Shown piece after piece: positions 35,060 through 41,900 of a DNA stretch of 64,000 bases. Position 1 is the stretch's first letter, and each line of letters starts with the position of its first letter. The DNA is from Chthoniobacter flavus (GTDB lineage: Bacteria > Verrucomicrobiota > Verrucomicrobiia > Chthoniobacterales > Chthoniobacteraceae), in NCBI GenBank assembly GCA_945861435.1, contig CAMAUX010000014.1, positions 1-64,000 of the forward strand, read 5' to 3'. The notes beneath the pieces were generated by a model. It searched no databases. It was not told where the DNA came from and saw only the letters and a list, made by a program, of their open reading frames with translations. Made by a program: the position numbers and the translations under genes.

Positions 35060-36397
35060 ATGTTTTCCCTCCTTGCCGACAAACTGCAGGATATCTTCAA
35101 AGACCTTCGCGGTCATGGGAAGATCTCCGAGACTAACGTTTCCGATGCGCTGCGTGCGGTGCGCATGGCGTTGTTGGAAGCGGATGTGGACTTCAATGTG
35201 GCGAAGGGGTTCATCGCACGGGTGCGGGAGAAGGCGCTTGGCGAGGATGTCTTGAGGAGTGTTACGCCCGGCCAGCAGATCGTTAAGATTTTCCATGATG
35301 AGCTTACCGCTCTTCTTGGGGGCGATCAGGCGCCGTTGAACCTCGAGGAACCGGCGCGGATTTTGATGGTGGGTCTGAATGGAGCAGGCAAGACGACCTC
35401 CTCAGCGAAGCTGGCCAGTTATTTGAAGAAGCAAGGGAGAGCGCCGTTGCTCATTGCCTGCGACTTGCACAGGCCAGCGGCGATCGAGCAGCTGGCTTCG
35501 TTGGGCCGCCAGATTGGGGTGCCCGTCTACACTCCCGCGGCCGGGCAGACCGATGTGCTCGCTGTGGCGCGCGAGGCGCTTGAGTGGGCGAAGACGCAGC
35601 GGGGCGATGTGTTCATTTTCGACACGGCGGGCCGTCAGGAGATCGATGAGGCGCTGGTGGACGAGATCAAGCGGTTGAAGGAGTTTCTGCAGCCTCGGGA
35701 GGTTCTTTTGGTGGCGGATGCAGCCACCGGGCAGCAGGCAGTGAGTGTGGCGACCCATTTCCACAAGGCGCTCGACATCAGCGGACTGGTTCTTACGAAA
35801 CTGGACGGCGATGCCCGCGGCGGCGCGGCTCTTTCGATGAGGGAGGTCACCCAGCGGCCGATCAAGTTTGCCGGGATTGGGGAGAAGATTGAGAACTTCG
35901 AGCCGTTTCATCCAGACCGTCTGGCCGGGCGGATCTTGGGGATGGGGGATATTGTCGGGTTGGTGGAGAAGGCGGCGGCAGCCATTGACGAGGAGGATGC
36001 GCGCCGGATGGAGGAGAAGTTGCGGACCGCGACATTCGACCTGAACGATTTTCTCGAGCAGTTTAAGATGATTCGCAAACTTGGCCCGCTGGAAAGTATT
36101 CTTGGAATGCTGCCGGGGATGGGAAATCTGAAGGGATTTTCAGTGGACGAGAAGCAGATGAAGAGGGTGGAGGCGATCGTGCTGTCCATGACTTTGGAAG
36201 AGCGGGGCAGGCCGGAGATCTTGAATGCGCGGCGACGCCAGCGGATCGCGCGTGGAAGCGGGGTCTCGGTTGCCGATGTGAATGACCTCATCCAGCGCTT
36301 TGATCAGATGCGCAAGATGATGAAGAACTTTGGGCAGTTCAAAAAGCTCATGTCGCGGCCGGGTGCGCAGCAGCGCTTTCGGATGCCGCGGGGGTAA
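35060..36397 (+). CDS. ffh: Signal recognition particle GTPase Ffh
   Basis: SRP54 homologue (445 aa) that binds signal sequences on the ribosome together with 4.5S RNA and docks with FtsY. N domain (1-90), G domain with MVGLNGAGKTTSSAKLA (P-loop near 105-113), FDTAGR, TKLDGDARGGAAL and FAGIGEKIENFEPFHP, and M domain (about 300-445) with LGMLPGM, RRRQRIARGSGVSVADVNDL (the SRP RNA-binding helix-turn-helix, SGxSxxDV) and MMKNFGQFKKL. The methionine-rich tail is short. Its RNA partner is encoded at 57949-58063. Confidence 0.97.
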   Translation: MFSLLADKLQDIFKDLRGHGKISETNVSDALRAVRMALLEADVDFNVAKGFIARVREKALGEDVLRSVTPGQQIVKIFHDELTALLGGDQAPLNLEEPARILMVGLNGAGKTTSSAKLASYLKKQGRAPLLIACDLHRPAAIEQLASLGRQIGVPVYTPAAGQTDVLAVAREALEWAKTQRGDVFIFDTAGRQEIDEALVDEIKRLKEFLQPREVLLVADAATGQQAVSVATHFHKALDISGLVLTKLDGDARGGAALSMREVTQRPIKFAGIGEKIENFEPFHPDRLAGRILGMGDIVGLVEKAAAAIDEEDARRMEEKLRTATFDLNDFLEQFKMIRKLGPLESILGMLPGMGNLKGFSVDEKQMKRVEAIVLSMTLEERGRPEILNARRRQRIARGSGVSVADVNDLIQRFDQMRKMMKNFGQFKKLMSRPGAQQRFRMPRG

Positions 36398-36527
36398 ATA
36401 GCCTTGCGGAGTGGCTTGCCACGGGGGGTGGTGGAAGCATAGGGTGGACGGTTCGAACCCGGGCTGACCCAGTCAATTCGGTCGTTTAGTGCAGCAAACC
36501 AAATCAACCAGCAGAAAAACTAGCATC

Positions 36528-36776
36528 ATGTCCGTCAGCATTCGTCTCCGCCGGGAAGGAACCACCAAGCGTCCCTATTACAAGGTTGTCGTCGCCGACA
36601 AGCGCAGTCCTCGGGATGGGAAGTTCATCGAAATCATTGGCAACTACGACCCGCGCAAGCAGGGAGACAATGCGAACATCGACGTTTCTCGCGCAGATTA
36701 CTGGGTGAGCAAGGGAGCCCAGCCGAGCGACACCGTCCGCAGTCTGATCCGGAAGGTGCGCAAGACGGCGAAGTAA
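36528..36776 (+). CDS. rpsP: 30S ribosomal protein S16
   Basis: 82-aa ribosomal protein. MSVSIRLRREGTTKRPYYKV, DKRSPRDGKFIEIIGNYDP and the C-terminal VRSLIRKVRKT region are typical of S16. The ATG at 36528 is the conserved start; an upstream in-frame ATG at 36489 adds 13 residues not seen in the family. Downstream are a strong terminator hairpin and khpA. In many bacteria rpsP is followed by khpA, rimM, trmD and rplS; here only khpA follows. Confidence 0.96.
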   Translation: MSVSIRLRREGTTKRPYYKVVVADKRSPRDGKFIEIIGNYDPRKQGDNANIDVSRADYWVSKGAQPSDTVRSLIRKVRKTAK

Positions 36777-36804
36777 GCCGTTTTCCGCCGCCTCTGGCTT
36801 ATTC

Positions 36805-36832
36805 CCCGCCCCTTCCGAAGGGCGGGATTTTT
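36805..36832 (+). terminator. Intrinsic terminator between rpsP and khpA
   Basis: CCCGCCC (36805-36811) pairs perfectly with GGGCGGG (36820-36826), loop of 8, followed by A and five Ts (36828-36832). The run of Ts ends only three bases before the khpA ATG (36836), and the 3' arm is the only G-rich stretch that could act as its ribosome site. Confidence 0.8.
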
Positions 36833-36835
36833 CTC

Positions 36836-37099
36836 ATGGTCCAAGCTGAGATCCAGGAGTTCCTCTCGTACGTGATCAGTCAGTTGATTGATCACCCGGA
36901 GGAGATGGTATTGGAGAGTAGCAAGGGGGAGGGGCGGAGGACCATTTACAAACTGCGCCTGCGTCAGAGCGATGTGGGCAAGGTGATAGGCAAGCAGGGG
37001 TGCACCATCGCTGCTTTGAGAAGCCTTCTTTCTGTTGCTGCCGAGCGTTCAGGAGAGAAGGCGGTGCTGGAAATCATCGAAGACGGATCGCCGCGCTAG
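36836..37099 (+). CDS. khpA: KH-domain RNA-binding protein KhpA
   Basis: 87-aa single-KH protein. EFLSYVISQLIDHPEEM at the N-terminus and the KH loop VGKVIGKQGCTIAALRSLL (GxxG = GKQG) are family hallmarks. KhpA proteins bind RNA, often with KhpB/Jag, and influence division and sRNA networks in Gram-positives. Placement after rpsP is conserved across phyla. The start at 36836 is needed to keep the conserved N-terminus, although a terminator hairpin occupies its leader. Confidence 0.92.
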   Translation: MVQAEIQEFLSYVISQLIDHPEEMVLESSKGEGRRTIYKLRLRQSDVGKVIGKQGCTIAALRSLLSVAAERSGEKAVLEIIEDGSPR

Positions 37100-37100
37100 A

Positions 37101-37134
37101 GATCCGGGTGCGGTTCGACCTCGGGTCTTTTTTT
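37101..37134 (+). terminator. Intrinsic terminator after khpA
   Basis: GATCCGGGT (37101-37109) pairs with ACCTCGGGTC (37118-37127), with two G-U pairs and one bulge, followed by seven Ts (37128-37134). It starts two bases after the khpA stop and ends just before the stop of the convergent phosphoesterase gene. Confidence 0.75.
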
Positions 37135-37138
37135 AGGG

Positions 37139-37582
37139 TTAGACTTTCACGAGGCTCCACTGAGGGGGCCTGTCTTCGCAAAGTTCCAGCCATGCATAAC
37201 TGGCTGGGGCGCCTTGGTTGGGTCTCGTGATGCAACCGGGGTTGAGAAAGAGGGTGTTGCCGATTCTCTCGTGACGTGGCACGTGGGTGTGTCCGTGCAG
37301 AAGGATGTCCGTGTCCGCAGCCTTTGTGGGCGGGATGTGCACCAAGCGGATTCGGAGCCCAGCGCGGACGAGGTTGAGTTGTTGCGGCCAGTCTGGCGCG
37401 GAGTCGCAGTTTCCGCGCACCCATAGGAGAGGTGGTCCGAGGGCGGCGAGTTGGTCGAGAATGCTGTGATCGCAAACATCCCCGAGGTGCCAGATTTCAT
37501 CGGCCTTGGCGAGGGCTGTGCCGAGATGCTGTGGCAGGCGGTTGTGGGTGTCTGCCAGAACTGCGAACCGCATGAGAGCCAA
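37139..37582 (-). CDS. YfcE/MJ0936-type metallophosphoesterase
   Basis: 147-aa calcineurin-like phosphoesterase of the small YfcE group. The metal ligands are all present in order: LADTHNRLP (Asp, His), IWHLGDVCD, VRGNCDSA, then VHIPP and LLHGHTHVPRHE with LNPGC near the end. Family members hydrolyse phosphodiesters in vitro; physiological substrates are mostly unknown. Cytoplasmic, no signal. First gene downstream on the same strand from the redoxin-like protein (12-base gap). Confidence 0.88.
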   Translation of the reverse strand: MALMRFAVLADTHNRLPQHLGTALAKADEIWHLGDVCDHSILDQLAALGPPLLWVRGNCDSAPDWPQQLNLVRAGLRIRLVHIPPTKAADTDILLHGHTHVPRHERIGNTLFLNPGCITRPNQGAPASYAWLELCEDRPPQWSLVKV

Positions 37583-37594
37583 GGTTGTTTGGCT

Positions 37595-38068
37595 TTAACG
37601 GCGGGCGGCGTTCTGGGGGACGAAGGAGTTCTGGATCACGTCGCGGACGCGTTCTCCCAGGCAGACTTTTTCGGTCTGGTAGTCGATGTTTCCATCGCGC
37701 CCAATGATGACGAGCTGGAATTTGCCGGCGAACTGATAGGCGGCAGCGACCGCGCTCGGGTTGTTGACAGGAGCGAAGGGGATGCTGGATTGGACGGTTT
37801 CGGAAGCGCCGGTGAGTGCGGCGGCGAAGACGACGTGTTTGTTGGCGAACTTTGGATAGAGTTCCTCGAGGAGGCGGAGTTGCTTGAGGAGTTCTTTGCG
37901 CTGGGCGTTGTCTGCGATGACGAGAACGACGGGTTGTCCTCGGAGATTCTTGAGGGAGCCGTCCTTGCCGCCGGCGGCGGGGAATGTGAAGTCACTGGCG
38001 GGCCGGGCCACCTCGGCGAAGAGGGGGGCGGACAAGGCCATGGCGAGAAGCAAGGCGAGGGGTTTCAT
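37595..38068 (-). CDS. Exported redoxin-like protein, unknown function
   Basis: 157 aa with a clear signal peptide (LALLLAMALSAPLFAE, cleaved near residue 18). The mature part resembles a thioredoxin/AhpC fold: ASDFTFPAAGGKDGSLKNLR, QPVVLVIADNAQRKELLKQL, a central helix, and FQLVIIGRDGNIDYQ. The CxxC or peroxidatic Cys expected at the start of the first helix is missing (DNAQRKEL), so no thiol chemistry is predicted from that position. Eight bases after frr on the same strand. Confidence 0.6.
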   Translation of the reverse strand: MKPLALLLAMALSAPLFAEVARPASDFTFPAAGGKDGSLKNLRGQPVVLVIADNAQRKELLKQLRLLEELYPKFANKHVVFAAALTGASETVQSSIPFAPVNNPSAVAAAYQFAGKFQLVIIGRDGNIDYQTEKVCLGERVRDVIQNSFVPQNAARR

Positions 38069-38076
38069 GGGAGGTG

Positions 38077-38637
38077 TCAGACCTTCATAATCTCCGCTTC
38101 CTTGACTGCCAAGGAATCGTCGACCTTCTTGGTGTAGGCGTCGGTGAGCTTCTGGATTTCCTTTTCGTAGGACTCGACGGCGTCTTCCGTGAGGCCGCCC
38201 TCTTTCTCTGCTTTCTTGAGGACGTCGAGTCCGTCTCGTCTGGCGGAGCGGATGCGGACCTTGGATTCCTCGGCCATCTGTTTGATGGACTTTACGAGGT
38301 CCTTGCGGCGTTCTTCGGAGAGCTGGGGGATGGGGAGGCGGATGATTTTTCCGTCCACGGCGGGGTTGATGCCGAGTTTGGACTCCCTGAGTGCCTTTTC
38401 GATATCGCGCATGGTGGAGGCGTCGAAGGGTTGGATGACGAGCAGTCGTGGTTCGGGCGTGGTGATGAGGGCAAGCTGCTTGAGCTTCATTGCAGCACCA
38501 TAGGCCTCCACATCGATGTTTTCGACGAGGGCGGGGGATGCCTTTCCGGTGCGCACGGATGCGAATTCGTGCACGGTGTACTCGAAGCCTTTTTCCATGG
38601 CGGCCTCGGTTTCCAAGAGGATTTCATCAGGGTCCAT
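38077..38637 (-). CDS. frr: Ribosome recycling factor
   Basis: 186-aa protein that splits post-termination ribosomes with EF-G. EFASVRTGKASPALVENIDVEAYG, IQPFDASTMRDIEKAL and LPIPQLSEERRKDLVK are diagnostic. It lies 30 bases after pyrH, the usual partner; rpsB and tsf, which often precede pyrH, are not in this stretch. Confidence 0.97.
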   Translation of the reverse strand: MDPDEILLETEAAMEKGFEYTVHEFASVRTGKASPALVENIDVEAYGAAMKLKQLALITTPEPRLLVIQPFDASTMRDIEKALRESKLGINPAVDGKIIRLPIPQLSEERRKDLVKSIKQMAEESKVRIRSARRDGLDVLKKAEKEGGLTEDAVESYEKEIQKLTDAYTKKVDDSLAVKEAEIMKV

Positions 38638-38667
38638 AAAGAGGGGTAAGGGAGGGGGGCGTTGTGT

Positions 38668-39426
38668 TTACTCTGAGACGATGGTGCCGACGTTGCGGCC
38701 CAGGACGACGTTACGGATGTTGTTGGGGGCCATCAGATCGAAGACGATGATGGGGACCTTGTTGTCCATGCACAGGGTGAAGGCTGTGGAGTCCATTACT
38801 GAGAGCCGCTTGGAGAGCGCCTCTGAGTAAGTGATGTGCCGGTATCTTGTTGCTGTCGGGTCCTTGAAAGGATCGGCGGTGTAGATGCCGTCGACTTTGG
38901 TGGCCTTGAGGATGACCTCAGCGCAGACTTCGCTGGCGCGCAGGGCGGCCGTCGTGTCTGTGGAGAAAAACGGGTTGCCCGTGCCCGCGACAAAAATCAC
39001 GACGCGGCCCAGTTCCAAGTGGCGCATGGCTCTGCGGCGGATGAACGGCTCGGCGACGCTCTGGATGGGAATGGCTGTTTGTACTCGGGTTGGGACTCCG
39101 AGTTGCTCGAGTTGGCTCTGGAGGGCGAGGCCGTTGATGACGGTGGCCAGCATTCCCATGTAGTCGGCCGTGGTGCGTTCCATGCCGCGGTGGCTTGCGG
39201 AAAGTCCGCGCCAGATGTTGCCGCCGCCGATCACGATGGCGAGTTCCACTCCCATCTCGTGCACCTCCTTGATCTGCGCCGCAATTCTCTGGACGATCTG
39301 CGGGGAGATGTTGTCTCGGCTGGTGTCTTCGCGAAGGGCCTCGCCGCTGACTTTCAGGACGATGCGTTTGTACTTGGGCCGTGGCTTGTTTGCGGGCTTC
39401 TTGGGGCGTGCGGGGGCTTTGGGCAT
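38668..39426 (-). CDS. pyrH: UMP kinase
   Basis: Hexameric amino-acid-kinase-fold enzyme phosphorylating UMP (252 aa from ATG 39426). [64 protein letters not shown] and [14 protein letters not shown] match PyrH. The N-terminus carries an extra basic Lys/Pro stretch (about 18 residues) before the conserved start; an ATG at 39459 would add 11 more. Upstream gene of the pyrH-frr pair, divergent from moeA. Confidence 0.96.
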   Translation of the reverse strand: MPKAPARPKKPANKPRPKYKRIVLKVSGEALREDTSRDNISPQIVQRIAAQIKEVHEMGVELAIVIGGGNIWRGLSASHRGMERTTADYMGMLATVINGLALQSQLEQLGVPTRVQTAIPIQSVAEPFIRRRAMRHLELGRVVIFVAGTGNPFFSTDTTAALRASEVCAEVILKATKVDGIYTADPFKDPTATRYRHITYSEALSKRLSVMDSTAFTLCMDNKVPIIVFDLMAPNNIRNVVLGRNVGTIVSE

Positions 39427-39680
39427 TAAGGTGCGAGTGAACAAAAACGGGGAAACCAAGGGAAGGCAAAAGGCGGTGCTTCATTGCCTGAGGGACTTTG
39501 ATTTTGATCCATAGTCGCTGGGCAACAGAGCGGCGGCCCCTTGATATTGGGAACGGGCGCGAAGTTCGGCCCTTCCCTTTTCACCGGGGGCCACAGCGAG
39601 AAGCCAGAGTCTGGGCTGGCTGCCAATCGTCTGTGGTCCGTGCTCGAAGGGCGTACATCGGGTTGGGTAGGGTGTGGGGG
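39427..39680. other. Divergent intergenic region pyrH / moeA, nothing recognised
   Basis: 254 bases between two outward-facing genes must contain both promoters. I looked for a Moco-type riboswitch core before moeA and did not find the expected conserved strings. No convincing -35/-10 pair and no protein-like frame were seen. Confidence 0.5.
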
Positions 39681-40919
39681 ATGATTTCTCTTGCTGAAGC
39701 CCGTGAGCGCATCTTTCGGGAGGTGAAGGCCCTTGCCCCTGAACGCGTGGAACTAGCGCTGGCGCATGGGCGGATCCTGAGGGAGGCGGTGATTGCGCCG
39801 GAGGACTTTCCGGGGTTTGACCGTGCGGCGATGGATGGTTATGCGGTGATGCACGAGGACCTCTCGGGAGAGTTTGTGGTGATGGGTGAGGCGCAGCCCG
39901 GTGCCCGGTGTGGGGTGCGCGTGGGGCCGGGGCAGTGTGTGCGCATTTTCACTGGTGCCGTAATGCCGGAGGGGGCTTCGCAGGTGATCATGCAGGAGGA
40001 TGTGGAGCGGATTGGGGATCGGGTTGTCGTGAGGAAGCGTTCGTCGGTGTTGCATGTGCGGCGTCGTGGTGAGGACGCGCGGGCCGGGGCGCTTTTACTT
40101 GGGGTTGGCGTGCGGTTGGGGGCTGTGCAGGCTTCGTTGCTTGCGCAGGTCGGGATGGTGGACCCGTTGGTGGCGGCGCGGCCCCGTGTGGTGCATCTGG
40201 TGACTGGTGGCGAATTGGTGCCGCCCGCGCAGGTGCCGGGAGAGGGGCAGATCCGGGATTCGAATTCCACGCTGGTTCGTGGACTGGTGGAGGGTGCAGG
40301 AGCGGAGATGGCGTGGCAGGGGCACGCGCCCGATGAGCTTGGGCAGTTTCTCGATCGGTTGCGGGCGCCAGGGGAGGAAGGATGGGATGTGCTGCTGATC
40401 AGCGGCGGGGCGAGTGTGGGGGACTATGATTTTGGGGCGCGTGCGCTTGCTGAGTTGGGGTTTGAGATGAGGTTTCACGGGGTGAATCTGAGGCCTGGGA
40501 AGCCGCTGGCATTTGCGACGCGAGGGAGGCAGGCGGCGTTTTTGCTGCCGGGCAATCCAGTCTCTCATTGGGTGGTGTTTGCGGTGGCGGTGCGTCTTGC
40601 GCTGGAGCGGATGCAGGGGGTGGGTGCGGATGGTGAAGGTGATGGGGAGGGTTGGCGGATCGGCGGAATGCTGCCGCTTGCGCTTGGTGCGGCGCTTGAG
40701 GGTGGGGCGGACCGGAGGGAGACGTTCTGGCCTGGGAGGGTGGTGGCTGGCGGTGGGGGATTGCGTGTGGATCCTGTGGCATGGCGGAGTTCCGGGGATC
40801 TGTGTGCGATCGCGCGAGCGAATGCGCTCATCCATCTTCCGCCGGGGGCGCTGCCATTGGATGCGGGAGCGATTGTGAATTGCGTGTTGATGGAGGGGGG
40901 CGCTCTCCCTTTGGATTGA
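39681..40919 (+). CDS. moeA: Molybdopterin molybdenumtransferase
   Basis: Inserts molybdate into adenylylated molybdopterin (412 aa). GFDRAAMDGYAV (the loop with the active-site Asp), VRIFTGAVMPEGAS, RDSNSTLVRGLV, LISGGASVGDYDF and PGKPLAFATRGR...FLLPGNPVS are MoeA motifs. The ATG at 39681 starts the typical N-terminus (ISLAEARERIF). The internal loop near residues 313-320 is Gly/Asp/Glu-rich (GADGEGDGEG). First gene of moeA-moaC-mogA, with four-base gaps. Confidence 0.95.
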   Translation: MISLAEARERIFREVKALAPERVELALAHGRILREAVIAPEDFPGFDRAAMDGYAVMHEDLSGEFVVMGEAQPGARCGVRVGPGQCVRIFTGAVMPEGASQVIMQEDVERIGDRVVVRKRSSVLHVRRRGEDARAGALLLGVGVRLGAVQASLLAQVGMVDPLVAARPRVVHLVTGGELVPPAQVPGEGQIRDSNSTLVRGLVEGAGAEMAWQGHAPDELGQFLDRLRAPGEEGWDVLLISGGASVGDYDFGARALAELGFEMRFHGVNLRPGKPLAFATRGRQAAFLLPGNPVSHWVVFAVAVRLALERMQGVGADGEGDGEGWRIGGMLPLALGAALEGGADRRETFWPGRVVAGGGGLRVDPVAWRSSGDLCAIARANALIHLPPGALPLDAGAIVNCVLMEGGALPLD

Positions 40920-40923
40920 GGGA

Positions 40924-41373
40924 ATGGAACCGGCTTTTTCACATCTGGATGCGGAGGGGCGTGCGAGGATGGTGGACGTGGGGCACAAGGTGGTGCAGCG
41001 GAGGCGTGCGGTGGCTGTTGGGGAGGTGCGATGCCGGCCGGAGACGATTGAGGCTTTGCGTGCGCAGGCGTTGCCGAAGGGGGATGTGCTGACGGTTGCG
41101 AAGCTTGCGGGCATCCAAGCGGCCAAGCGCACGGATGAGCTCATCCCGCTCTGTCACTCGCTTCCGTTGGATGCGGTGGATGTGCGTTTTGTGGTGGGTG
41201 AGGGGGTGATTGAGATTCGTGCCGAGGTCGCGACTTCCGCGAGGACCGGTGTGGAGATGGAGGCGTTGACGGCGGTGAGTATCGCCGCGCTTGCGATCTA
41301 CGACATGTGCAAGGCGGTGGACCCGGCGATGGTGATCGGCGGGGTGCGCCTTCTGGAGAAGCACAAGGAGTGA
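40924..41373 (+). CDS. moaC: Cyclic pyranopterin monophosphate synthase
   Basis: 149-aa enzyme that, with MoaA, makes cPMP, the first Moco intermediate. HLDAEGRARMVDVGHK, LPKGDVLTVAKLAGIQAAKR, LIPLCHSLPLDAVDV, ARTGVEMEALTAVSIA and YDMCKAVD are diagnostic. MoaA itself is not in the window. Four-base gaps on both sides. Confidence 0.96.
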   Translation: MEPAFSHLDAEGRARMVDVGHKVVQRRRAVAVGEVRCRPETIEALRAQALPKGDVLTVAKLAGIQAAKRTDELIPLCHSLPLDAVDVRFVVGEGVIEIRAEVATSARTGVEMEALTAVSIAALAIYDMCKAVDPAMVIGGVRLLEKHKE

Positions 41374-41377
41374 GGCG

Positions 41378-41851
41378 ATGAAGGTGGGGCGTGTGACATT
41401 GAGCGACCGCGCGAGTGCGGGGGTGTATGCGGATCGGAGCGGGCCGGAGATTGGGCGGGTGCTGGGCGAGTTGTATGCGGGGCCGTTGGAGTGGGTGGTG
41501 CGATTGATGCCGGATGAGCGGCCGGCGATCGCGCAGGCGCTGCGGGAGTTGTGCGACGTGGAGGGATGCGAGCTGGTGGTGACCACGGGCGGGACGGGCC
41601 CGTCACCCCGGGATGTGACTCCTGAGGCGACGCGGGAGGTGATTGAGCGTGAGCTGCCCGGCTTCGGTGAGGTGATGCGGATGCAGTCCTTTGCGAAGGT
41701 GCCAACGGCGATCCTGTCGCGTGCGACGGCCGGGACGCGTGGAGGGAGTTTGATCGTGAATTTGCCGGGTAATCCGAGGGCGATTGGCGAGTGTCTGCCG
41801 TTGGTGATGCCAGCGATTCTTGAGGCGCTGCGGCATCTGCGTGGAGAGTAG
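41378..41851 (+). CDS. mogA: Molybdopterin adenylyltransferase
   Basis: 157-aa MogA/MoaB-fold enzyme that adenylylates molybdopterin before MoeA acts. VTLSDRASAGVYADRSGPEI, VVTTGGTGPSPRDVTPEATR, ELPGFGEVMR and LIVNLPGNPRAIGECL match MogA closely. It ends the moeA-moaC-mogA operon; the next gene starts 49 bases on. Confidence 0.93.
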   Translation: MKVGRVTLSDRASAGVYADRSGPEIGRVLGELYAGPLEWVVRLMPDERPAIAQALRELCDVEGCELVVTTGGTGPSPRDVTPEATREVIERELPGFGEVMRMQSFAKVPTAILSRATAGTRGGSLIVNLPGNPRAIGECLPLVMPAILEALRHLRGE

Positions 41852-41900
41852 AGCGCTGGTGCAACAGGGGGCATAACCGCTGCGCGGGCGTTGTGCCGAC

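Noticed and set aside
36398-36527. A tRNA gene between ffh and rpsP
   Set aside because: Only a T-loop-like palindrome is present; stems pair poorly and no 5' acceptor, D-arm or anticodon arm can be built.
39427-39680. Moco riboswitch upstream of moeA
   Set aside because: None of the conserved core strings expected for the Moco RNA motif were found.
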